Assembly: GCA_025451715.1 (NCBI GenBank)
Contig: JANWJY010000107.1
Coordinates: 1 to 12,438, forward strand
DNA length: 12,438 nt
Reading direction: 5' to 3'
Origin: Fimbriimonadaceae bacterium
Lineage (GTDB): Bacteria > Armatimonadota > Fimbriimonadia > Fimbriimonadales > Fimbriimonadaceae
The notes below the pieces were generated by a model. That model was given only the letters and a program-made list of their open reading frames with translations, was not told the DNA's origin and did not search any database. How positions within the stretch are numbered: the stretch's first letter is position 1; each line of letters opens with the position of its first letter. Shown here piece by piece: positions 1 to 5,415 of the stretch. The position numbers and the translations under genes were made by a program.

Positions 1-708
1 GATCTCCAGCGGCCCGAGCGAGCGGGCGCCCTCCTTCGTCAGCACGCTGACCGAGGGCAAGACCTTCAAGAACCCGCCAGTGGCCGAGTCCAAGTCAGAC
101 GCGATGTCGAGCATCCGCAGCCCTTCCATAACGACCTCGTCGAAGCTCCGCTTGTGCCACTGTCCCTTGGACTTGGCGAGGTACTCGAACACGCCACGGA
201 TGCGCTCCGAGCCTGACCCCGCGCAGGCGTACTCTGCACCCTGGAAGCGCGCACCCGCTAGGTCGAAGAAGTAGATGCCGAACTCCAGCGCGCGCCGGTC
301 GTAAGTTGCGGCGATGGGGAGGAACACGCCCGCCATGTTCTCCGAGACCATGTTCGACTGGAGCGCCTTACTGATCTCCATCAGCTTGCCCTCGGCCGAG
401 ATCTCGTGCAGGTTGCGGCGCTCGTAGAACTTGAAGGCGTGCTTGAGATACCGGCAGACCTCGATGCTGCGCGCGTAAGCGCCGCTGATCGCGACGAGCG
501 TGCGCCGGTCGAGCGGCACGATCTTTTCCGCGCGCTCGAACATGATCAGACTGCCCATGGTCGCCCGACGGTCGGCGAGCATGACCACGCCCAGGTCGTA
601 CCTCAAGGCGAGCACGGTCGTGCCGTGCGTCTCCAGTTCGGCAGGCGTCACGCGCGGCGGCTGGAACCCGACGAGCTTTGCGAAGTCGACCGGCGCTGCG
701 ACGTTCAT
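1..708 (-). CDS. prcB: Proteasome beta subunit PrcB (C-terminus cut by window edge)
   Basis: Catalytic beta subunit of the bacterial 20S proteasome, an N-terminal threonine hydrolase that degrades pupylated proteins in the cytoplasm. The 236 visible codons begin MNVAAPVDF. A propeptide of 29 residues ends in THG, so autocleavage would expose Thr30 (mature TTVLALRY). Relative to that Thr1, the family catalytic residues are in place: Asp17 and Arg19 in LADRRAT (Asp46, Arg48) and Lys33 in RAEKIV (Lys62). The later GSGSE segment matches the conserved GSGS loop near Ser129 of beta subunits. The start is chosen because its ATG overlaps the pup stop as ATGA, which indicates translational coupling. 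The gene continues beyond position 1; prcA and the ARC/Mpa ATPase would be expected further on but cannot be seen. The full catalytic set argues for an active subunit rather than an HslV-type or alpha subunit. Confidence 0.95.
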   Translation of the reverse strand, partial: MNVAAPVDFAKLVGFQPPRVTPAELETHGTTVLALRYDLGVVMLADRRATMGSLIMFERAEKIVPLDRRTLVAISGAYARSIEVCRYLKHAFKFYERRNLHEISAEGKLMEISKALQSNMVSENMAGVFLPIAATYDRRALEFGIYFFDLAGARFQGAEYACAGSGSERIRGVFEYLAKSKGQWHKRSFDEVVMEGLRMLDIASDLDSATGGFLKVLPSVSVLTKEGARSLGPLEI

Positions 709-890
709 TGTCCCGACCGCTGCCTGTACTTCTTCGCCTGGTCGGGGTCGACTCGCTTCATCCGCTTGAGCAGCTCGTTCGGGCCTCCCGGTTTCTTGAC
801 GTCGGGCTTGCTCGGGCCGGAGTCGTCGCCTAGCTTGCGCTCGGGCTCCGGATCCATGCGGCGGGTCGTGCGGTCGGCGTGGATCGTCAT
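705..890 (-). CDS. pup: Prokaryotic ubiquitin-like protein, UBact-type Pup (61 aa)
   Basis: Small protein modifier that is linked through its C-terminal residue to lysines of target proteins and marks them for the proteasome. The 61-residue product starts MTIHADRTT and is highly charged and low in hydrophobics, as expected for a disordered protein. Its C-terminal half has the block NELLKRMKRVDPDQAKKY followed by RQRSGQ, which matches the pattern I recall for UBact, the Pup relative reported in Gram-negative-type phyla. The last residue is Gln, so it must be deamidated to Glu before ligation, consistent with dop lying directly upstream. The ATG overlaps the dop stop as ATGA, and the pup stop overlaps the prcB ATG the same way. 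That fixes the start; a longer reading frame upstream of 890 lies wholly inside dop and is not needed. A second Met at residue 12 is a less likely alternative start. Confidence 0.93.
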   Translation of the reverse strand: MTIHADRTTRRMDPEPERKLGDDSGPSKPDVKKPGGPNELLKRMKRVDPDQAKKYRQRSGQ

Positions 891-2371
891 GTTCGTTCCA
901 GTTCCATTATGAAGTCTTCTACGGTCGCGCACTGGCCCAGCGTGTCGGGATAGGTTCTCTCGGGCGGGAGGGTTACGGTCTTCTCGCCCAGCTTGGTGTT
1001 GAAGGTCAGCGTCCCCCACGATGCCGAGGCCAGGTGGTCGCGGAACTTGGTGACGGCGATGGAGCGCGCCTTGGCGCGCGTCGCCTCGCGCACGTTCGCG
1101 GTCCGATCCAGGACATCGGCTTCAGACGGATCGACGTCGACCGCACCCATATTGAGGAGCGCGTGGAAGAGCCCTTCGCCGTCGATCCGGTGGTACTCCA
1201 GGTCGAGCGCCTGCAGGGCGGGGTCTCGCCAGTTCGTGTCTTCTGCCGCGATGTACTGGGTGAGCAATGCGCGCTTTGCAGCCCAATCGACGGAGCGAGC
1301 AAAACGTTCCGGGTCGGTGAAGCGTGCTTCGAGCAGGCCCATCGCCGCACTCAGTTGCTCGCGCATTTCAATCGAATACGCGTCGGTCGAATTGGCGATG
1401 CAGGCAAGGAACGGCACGACGTACGACTCGATCACCTGTCTCGGCGTCGTCCACGAGCAACCTTCGAGCTCGATTCGCCCCTCGCCGTCTGGGTCGCGGC
1501 TGACGTCTTTGATCGTGCGGACCGGATCTTTCAGTCGCCACATCGGTTGGTCGCCCGATTCGATCAGGTGCAGGGCCGCTTTGGCCAATGCGAGCTTCAT
1601 TCTGGTCGCGGTCGCGACGAGGTTTGACTCGCCGCAGATCACGTGAAGGCGGATCCACTTGGCGGGATCGGCGTGAGGCTCGTCGCGGGTGTTGAAGACC
1701 GGCCGACGGTAGAGCGTCTCCGCGTTGAGTGGTTCTGAGAAGAAGTCTGCCCTCTGCGAGATCTGAAAGTCGCAGCGGGGGCCCTGCTCCGACCCCACCT
1801 TTCCCGCACCGCAGAGCACCTGCCTTGCGACAAGCATGGGCATGAGCCCGTTGACCAGGTTCTCGAGCGGGATCGACCTTGGCACCAGGTAGCTCTCGTG
1901 CGTGCCGTAAGAGGCACCGTGGAAGTCCGTGTTGTTCTTGTACACGCGCACCTCCCGCCCGCTTTCTGCCGCGAATGCCGCTGCGGACTTAACGACGACC
2001 CTGTCGCCGGCTCGGTCGTGCAATGCGACCTCTGCCAGTGACCAAGTCTCAGGCGTGGCGTATTCGGGGTGGCCGTGGTCGTTGTAAAACCGTGCCCCGT
2101 TGAGCAGCACGCGGTCGGACCTGACCTCGAAGGCGGGCCCATGGGACCGGCCCACGTCGAACTTCGCGTCGTCCGGGTCGAGGCTCAGCCTTTCGAGCCG
2201 AAACCCGCGCAGGTCGTTACGAGGCGCCTCGAACCGGTCGTCCCAAAATGGAAAGCACTCGCCCGGAAAGCTCCGGACGAGCGCCTTCGCGTCGTCGATC
2301 TGATCCTCCGCCCCGCGTCCCTCTACGGAGAAACCATACTCCGTGTCGAGACCGGCGAGGATCGGCCGCAT
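887..2371 (-). CDS. dop: Pup deamidase / depupylase Dop
   Basis: Carboxylate-amine-ligase-like enzyme that deamidates the C-terminal Gln of Pup to Glu and removes Pup from conjugates, using bound ATP/Mg. The 494-aa length is typical of Dop. The N-terminal GLDTEYG (residues 7-13) corresponds to the GTEVEYG nucleotide/metal motif. WDDRFEAPRNDLRGF (43-57) resembles the start of the Dop-specific loop. NGARFYNDHGHPEYATPE (91-108) carries the catalytic Asp (Asp98). YKNNTDFHGASYGTHESYL (144-162), FQISQRADF (202-210) and NTRDEPHAD (227-235) also follow Dop. The paralogous ligase PafA has SHPEYATAE and NSYGCHENY instead, so Dop is preferred over PafA. The ATG overlaps the stop of the upstream lipoprotein gene as TAATG and the TGA overlaps pup as ATGA; no good ribosome binding site is seen, so translation is probably coupled. 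Confidence 0.95.
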   Translation of the reverse strand: MRPILAGLDTEYGFSVEGRGAEDQIDDAKALVRSFPGECFPFWDDRFEAPRNDLRGFRLERLSLDPDDAKFDVGRSHGPAFEVRSDRVLLNGARFYNDHGHPEYATPETWSLAEVALHDRAGDRVVVKSAAAFAAESGREVRVYKNNTDFHGASYGTHESYLVPRSIPLENLVNGLMPMLVARQVLCGAGKVGSEQGPRCDFQISQRADFFSEPLNAETLYRRPVFNTRDEPHADPAKWIRLHVICGESNLVATATRMKLALAKAALHLIESGDQPMWRLKDPVRTIKDVSRDPDGEGRIELEGCSWTTPRQVIESYVVPFLACIANSTDAYSIEMREQLSAAMGLLEARFTDPERFARSVDWAAKRALLTQYIAAEDTNWRDPALQALDLEYHRIDGEGLFHALLNMGAVDVDPSEADVLDRTANVREATRAKARSIAVTKFRDHLASASWGTLTFNTKLGEKTVTLPPERTYPDTLGQCATVEDFIMELERT

Positions 2372-3660
2372 TATTTGCGGAACACTCGGAACGAGCCCGT
2401 CAACGGGAACGGGAAGTCCGCCGGTGGGGCGACAAACGTGAACGTGCCCGAAGTGATCTCGCCGTTCAAGTTCACGTAGGCGCTCATCGAGCCCACGGCC
2501 GGGTTGATCTCAAGGCCAGAGACGATGTCCCGTACCCTGGTGAGCCTGATCTCGTTCGCGTCGGGTCCCGAGAACCGGGCCGGGCCCTGCCACATGGCAG
2601 TGATTTCTCCTGCGCCGTTGCGTGCGATGTAGACGGCGGTAAAGCCATCGTCCTCGTCGCGGCTGTTCGGGAAGACCACCATCATGTACGAGCCGATGTT
2701 GCCCAGAACCTGGGTGTACGGCCGCCAGCGGCCCTGGAGCGAGACGATGATGCCTTGGGTCGGGTCGACTAGCCGCCAGTCGGGCTCGAACAGTGTGTAC
2801 GTGCCCTCGGTCGGGGTTCCTCCGACGATGATCGGGGAGTCGATTCGACCGGTGTCGATGTTCTCGAACGGCGGGATCCTCGGATCGAGGATCATCAGTG
2901 TGCCATTCGTGTCGAACCCCTTAGAGAGCGCGATCGAGTCGCCGGTGTAGAGAAGCATGTCGCAGTCTCCGCCGTCGGCGCCGCCCACTATGATGTTCGG
3001 TCGGTCGGACCCGCCCATTGAAGTGAGGTCGAACGCGACGTAGTCGCTGAACAGGCTCTCCATGTTGCCGGAGATCGGGTTGAGGTTCTCTTGGTTGAAG
3101 ATGTCGACGTCGAACACGGGCCCGTTGTTGTCGCGGCCCGTGATGGTCGCGTCGTTGAGGGCGAACTGGAAGGTCGTGTCACGACCTCGGTGGAGCATGA
3201 CGTCCGCTGGGAAGGTCCCCGAAAGGAACGAGCCGCTCCAGTCGGCGAAGTTGTTCCCGTTCGTGTCGGTTCCTGTGAGCGTGTTCAACCAAAGCGGAAA
3301 CTCGGTATAGGTGATCTGGGCGGTGCCCGCGGGAATCGGCTTCGTCGTGCCGACCGAGTAAAGCGAATAGCTGGTCAACGTCGCGCCGATCGGGCCCGAG
3401 ACGACGAGGACGTCGAACGGTCCGTTCGAAACTCGGAGCGGGTGGGTCGGTCCCATGCCGACAACCATGTCTCCAGGCGCTCGTCGGCCCTGACCAGTCA
3501 CAACGGTGAACTGTAGGCTCGCGTCATTCGAAGGTAGGGTCACGGTGGGCGCAGGGACGAGGTTGCCGCCACTCGTTACGGTTCCGCCGCCGCCTCCGCC
3601 ACCACCGCCACAACCGATCAAGACAGCAAGGGCAACAAAAACAATCCAACACATCCTCAA
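2371..3660 (-). CDS. Poly-glycine lipoprotein of unknown function heading the proteasome operon
   Basis: I do not recognise a family. Starting from TTG at 3660 gives 429 aa: a short signal peptide (MRMCWIVFVALAV), lipobox LIGC with the lipidated Cys at residue 17, then nine consecutive glycines as a linker. The rest is rich in Gly, Thr, Asp, Asn and beta-type segments, with no catalytic motif I can name. Two DTNG segments (DTNGNNFAD near residue 132 and FDTNGT near 249) look like calcium-binding turns, but this is weak. Residue +2 is Gly rather than Asp, compatible with outer-membrane sorting if there is an outer membrane. TTG is chosen because GGAGAGG lies 8 nt upstream and gives an Arg before the hydrophobic core; ATG at 3654 is also possible. 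A longer frame opening at ATG 3735 would run through the promoter and is rejected. The stop overlaps dop, so the gene is co-transcribed with dop-pup-prcB. Confidence 0.85.
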   Translation of the reverse strand: MRMCWIVFVALAVLIGCGGGGGGGGGTVTSGGNLVPAPTVTLPSNDASLQFTVVTGQGRRAPGDMVVGMGPTHPLRVSNGPFDVLVVSGPIGATLTSYSLYSVGTTKPIPAGTAQITYTEFPLWLNTLTGTDTNGNNFADWSGSFLSGTFPADVMLHRGRDTTFQFALNDATITGRDNNGPVFDVDIFNQENLNPISGNMESLFSDYVAFDLTSMGGSDRPNIIVGGADGGDCDMLLYTGDSIALSKGFDTNGTLMILDPRIPPFENIDTGRIDSPIIVGGTPTEGTYTLFEPDWRLVDPTQGIIVSLQGRWRPYTQVLGNIGSYMMVVFPNSRDEDDGFTAVYIARNGAGEITAMWQGPARFSGPDANEIRLTRVRDIVSGLEINPAVGSMSAYVNLNGEITSGTFTFVAPPADFPFPLTGSFRVFRK

Positions 3661-3668
3661 GCTCTGTA

Positions 3669-3675
3669 CCTCTCC
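3669..3675 (-). promoter_or_regulatory. Ribosome binding site deciding the lipoprotein start
   Basis: GGAGAGG on the minus strand, 8 nt before TTG at 3660. This spacing suits the TTG better than the ATG two codons later (14 nt), and it rules against the upstream ATG at 3735. Confidence 0.7.
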
Positions 3676-3691
3676 AGCGAAACGCCCACGA

Positions 3692-3720
3692 ATGATACTT
3701 GCTTCTGGTCCAGATAGCAA
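3692..3720 (-). promoter_or_regulatory. Sigma70-like promoter of lipoprotein-dop-pup-prcB
   Basis: On the minus strand TTGCTA (3720-3715, 4 of 6 to TTGACA), a 17-bp spacer, then TATCAT (3697-3692, 5 of 6 to TATAAT). Transcription would begin near 3685, giving a leader of about 25 nt that contains the GGAGAGG site. It is the best-formed promoter in the window and lies in the only spacer of this operon, since all downstream junctions overlap. Confidence 0.65.
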
Positions 3721-3750
3721 GATCACAGCGCGCATCGAGACGGGGGCGTC

Positions 3751-3762
3751 CGCGAATTCGCG
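3751..3762. promoter_or_regulatory. Perfect 12-bp palindrome upstream of the proteasome-operon promoter
   Basis: CGCGAATTCGCG is a perfect inverted repeat without a spacer, about 30 bp upstream of the -35 element. The position would suit an activator or other dimeric regulator, but no regulator is known and a single chance palindrome cannot be excluded. Confidence 0.35.
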
Positions 3763-3775
3763 CTATAGGGTACTC

Positions 3776-3811
3776 GATTCGACGCCTCGGCCGGCCCGGA
3801 ACGTTCGAATC
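3776..3811 (-). terminator. Stem-loop at the HDOD stop codon, possible terminator
   Basis: GATTCGACG (3776-3784) and CGTTCGAATC (3802-3811) form a 9-bp stem with one bulged base. The 17-nt loop is G+C-rich and includes the self-complementary GGCCGGCC. The stem begins inside the HDOD stop codon. No T-run follows on the minus strand, so intrinsic termination is uncertain; the element may instead be a processing or pause site. It separates the HDOD gene from the promoter of the proteasome unit. Confidence 0.4.
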
Positions 3812-4694
3812 AGGCCGCGTTTGAACCTGAGGCAGACTCGAACCTGTTCGCCCTCTCGAGGCTGTGGGCGGCGACTGAGCGAAGCTCTTCTTCGTGTTCT
3901 GGCCTGAGGAGCGCCCCTTCAAGTACGCTCCGGTCGAGGGCGAACGGCTCTGAGCCGAGCCCGAAGTCGCCACCGGCCTGACTGACTGCCACAACCGCCG
4001 CCCGCAGGACCTTTCCGGTCATGCCGAGCGACAGCAAGGGAGCGTGGTGTGTGCGAGCCTCTTCGGCCATCTCCTCGGGGAACTTGAAGAGCTTGAGCGC
4101 CGAAGTGCTGACGTCCTCGTGGTTGAACCCGAAAGCCTCGAGCTCGAAGTCCTCGATCGGCCGGGCGACTTTTGCCGTCGAGAAGGCCGTGTAGACCTCT
4201 GGGAGGGCGTACATGAGGGCGACGAGCCCCGTGTCCATGAAGAGTGCCGTCAAGAACGCGTCGTCCTTGTCGATGATGTGCTTGCCGGCTGCCCAAAACG
4301 CCGTCTCTGCGTTCGCCCAACCCGTGCCGTACACGCGCTGAGGCTTGAGCGCGGTCCGGGAGATAGCCGAGGACACGAACTCGGCCCAAGAGGCGAGTAC
4401 GCCCGCCCGCCACACCCCGTGGAGGTCCGGGCCGTTCACTGCGTCCGTCACGTTCCTGAAGGTCTGCCCTTCGCCGCCGCAAACTCCTTGAGAGGCGAGC
4501 CTCAAAGTGTCGGCGCAGACGGTGGGGCTAGAGAGCAGGATTCGCTCGACCACCCGAGAGCCAAGCCCACGAGACCTGACCAGAGCCGACGCGCGAGTGA
4601 GCGCCGCGCAGACGACCTCGTCCGAGCGCAGCATCTCGGCGACCTTTCTCGGCATGGCGCCGGAGCCACCGTCGGGCAGACGTGAACCTGGCAT
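3810..4694 (-). CDS. HDOD-domain protein (signalling/regulatory, no catalytic HD motif)
   Basis: The 294-aa product looks like a stand-alone HDOD domain, a relative of HD phosphohydrolases found in signalling proteins. Early motif RVVERILLSSPTVCADTLRL (47-66) matches the usual segment in which paralogues choose Leu/Ser/Pro helices. NVTDAVNGPDLHGVWRAGVL (81-100), FLTALFMDTGLVALM (147-161) and FGFNHEDVSTSALKLFKFP (188-206), then EEARTHHAP (211-219), follow the HDOD pattern. In particular, the second segment reads FMDTG where many have LLHDIG, and the later one ends in a paired HH. The usual paired catalytic His-Asp of active HD enzymes is not evident, so a binding or scaffold role is more likely than hydrolysis; this is inference. 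There is no membrane segment and no fused receiver or GGDEF domain. The start is uncertain: ATG 4694 has only weak AAGAAG upstream, and ATG 4655 (codon 14) is an alternative. Confidence 0.8.
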   Translation of the reverse strand: MPGSRLPDGGSGAMPRKVAEMLRSDEVVCAALTRASALVRSRGLGSRVVERILLSSPTVCADTLRLASQGVCGGEGQTFRNVTDAVNGPDLHGVWRAGVLASWAEFVSSAISRTALKPQRVYGTGWANAETAFWAAGKHIIDKDDAFLTALFMDTGLVALMYALPEVYTAFSTAKVARPIEDFELEAFGFNHEDVSTSALKLFKFPEEMAEEARTHHAPLLSLGMTGKVLRAAVVAVSQAGGDFGLGSEPFALDRSVLEGALLRPEHEEELRSVAAHSLERANRFESASGSNAA

Positions 4695-4703
4695 GCTTCT
4701 TTA

Positions 4704-4714
4704 CCGATTATCGG
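4704..4714. promoter_or_regulatory. 11-bp palindrome overlapping a GATAAT box ahead of the HDOD gene
   Basis: CCGAT-T-ATCGG is a perfect inverted repeat with a one-base centre. On the minus strand it contains GATAAT (4712-4707), 5 of 6 to the -10 consensus, ending 12 nt before ATG 4694. A regulator bound here would cover the -10 box. No matching -35 is seen, so this is tentative. Confidence 0.35.
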
Positions 4715-4751
4715 CTGATGGGGCGAGCGGGGGCATGGTGGTTATGCGGGT

Positions 4752-4785
4752 TCGGACGGATGGAGCTTCAAAGTGAAGCGTCCGA
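4752..4785. repeat. Two-part inverted repeat in the divergent spacer
   Basis: Outer arms TCGGAC (4752-4757) and GTCCGA (4780-4785) enclose inner arms GCTTCA (4765-4770) and TGAAGC (4774-4779) around a 3-nt loop AAG. A 7-nt bulge GGATGGA lies on the left side only. All 12 pairs are exact. It sits about 100 bp upstream of yceD and 57 bp upstream of the HDOD start, with no T-run on either side. Confidence 0.5.
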
Positions 4786-4866
4786 GTTTGTCAGGCTTCT
4801 GGACGGTGAACACCCCATCCAGACTTCTGAACCTCCTAGCCTCCAAACCTCAAAACCCGCCGAAGG

Positions 4867-4872
4867 TAACAT
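4867..4872 (+). promoter_or_regulatory. Candidate -10 box immediately upstream of yceD
   Basis: TAACAT (4 of 6 to TATAAT) ends 9 nt before the yceD ATG, and no Shine-Dalgarno sequence lies at normal distance. If used, the transcript would be leaderless or nearly so. No -35 match is visible, so chance is a real possibility. Confidence 0.25.
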
Positions 4873-4881
4873 CCCCGTCCC

Positions 4882-5415
4882 ATGAAACGCCAGGGCCTGC
4901 TCGACCTGAACGAAGCGGTCCAGCATCCGGGCACAAAGCTCCGGTTCGAGCTCACCACGGCCCTGACCGAAGAGGAGGACCTCGACCTCATCGAGCCCGT
5001 GACGGGGACGATGGACGTCGTCAGCACGGGAAACATCCTTCTCCTCAAAGGCAACTACCAGGCGACGTGCGTACTGGAGTGTGCCCGCTGCGGCGAGCCG
5101 ATAAACCAAAAGGTTGAGTTCTGGATGAACGACGAGTTCATCGTCGAGGGTGTCGCCTCGGGGTACGGCACGGGAGAGTACGCGGAGGTCGTCGAGGAAG
5201 AGGACTACCCACTGTTCCACAAGAACGCGCTGATGAAGGACACGTATCTGCGGCAGGGGCTGCTCGTCAACCTGCCGGTCCAACCGTTGTGCGAGTTCGG
5301 ATGGGACGGGCCGTGTCCGAAGGCTCAGGCGCGGGAAGCCAAGAAACAGCAGGAGCAGCTCGGTCATCCGGCGATGCAAAAGCTGCGCGAGCTCGTGGAG
5401 ACGGAGGAAGATTGA
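4882..5415 (+). CDS. yceD: YceD family (DUF177) protein
   Basis: Cytoplasmic DUF177/YceD family protein; the E. coli member affects 23S rRNA accumulation, and the gene is almost always next to rpmF and plsX. The 177-aa product starts MKRQGLLDLN. It shows the family cysteine pair CARCGEPI (Cys67, Cys70) after a beta-rich segment, and a second pair in LCEFGWDGPC (Cys137, Cys145) preceded by the conserved LPVQPL. Many family members have a denser C-terminal metal-like motif (PLC..DCKGLCP.CG); here the intermediate Cys and the final CG are missing. A very acidic stretch EYAEVVEEEDY lies between the pairs, and a charged helix-like tail follows. No ribosome binding site is evident before ATG 4882. 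The TGA overlaps the plsX TTG, so it is the first gene of a yceD-plsX-fabH operon. Confidence 0.85.
   Translation: MKRQGLLDLNEAVQHPGTKLRFELTTALTEEEDLDLIEPVTGTMDVVSTGNILLLKGNYQATCVLECARCGEPINQKVEFWMNDEFIVEGVASGYGTGEYAEVVEEEDYPLFHKNALMKDTYLRQGLLVNLPVQPLCEFGWDGPCPKAQAREAKKQQEQLGHPAMQKLRELVETEED
5403..5407 (+). promoter_or_regulatory. Ribosome binding site deciding the plsX TTG start
   Basis: GGAGG ends 4 nt before TTG 5412. There is no ATG near the conserved N-terminus (RIAVDAMGGDHAP) other than an internal one within the motif, so the TTG is the start that keeps the whole family N-terminus. Confidence 0.75.

Larger units (their letters stand above)
4695..4881. other. Divergent intergenic region between the HDOD gene and yceD
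   Basis: 187 bp without a credible gene; a short plus-strand frame through it has no coding character. It must hold the promoters for both divergent units. Neither shows a clear -35/-10 pair. TTGTCA at 4788-4793 resembles a -35 on the plus strand but has no matching -10 at 16-18 bp. The stretch 4817-4858 is C/T/A-rich and semi-repetitive (CTTCTGAACCTCC then CTCCAAACCTC). A palindrome and a two-part hairpin inside it are listed separately. Confidence 0.6.

Noticed and set aside
993..1646. Long plus-strand frame opposite dop
   Set aside because: Antisense to conserved Dop motifs; its composition (Ser/Arg-rich) is that of a shadow frame.
887..2371. PafA (Pup ligase) as the identity of the 494-aa enzyme
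   Set aside because: The motif forms NDHGHPEYATPE and GASYGTHESYL and the WDDRFEAPRNDLRGF loop segment are those of Dop; PafA has SHPEYATAE and NSYGCHENY.
3661..3735. A 25-residue N-terminal extension of the lipoprotein from ATG 3735
   Set aside because: It would translate through the promoter and ribosome binding site and would put the signal peptide more than 25 residues from the N-terminus, which is wrong for a lipoprotein.
3799..3806. GAACGTTC as a LexA-type site near the HDOD stop
   Set aside because: Gram-positive-type LexA boxes have four bases between GAAC and GTTC; here there are none, and the bases are part of the stem-loop.
4044..4685. Long plus-strand frame opposite the HDOD gene
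   Set aside because: It is an antisense frame in G+C-rich coding DNA, rich in Arg/Gly/Glu/His with no recognisable motif, and incompatible with the convincing HDOD protein.
5289..5411. plsX starting at ATG 5289
   Set aside because: The extra 41 residues lie inside yceD and are low-complexity R/G/A; the TTG at 5412 has GGAGG and begins exactly at the family N-terminus.
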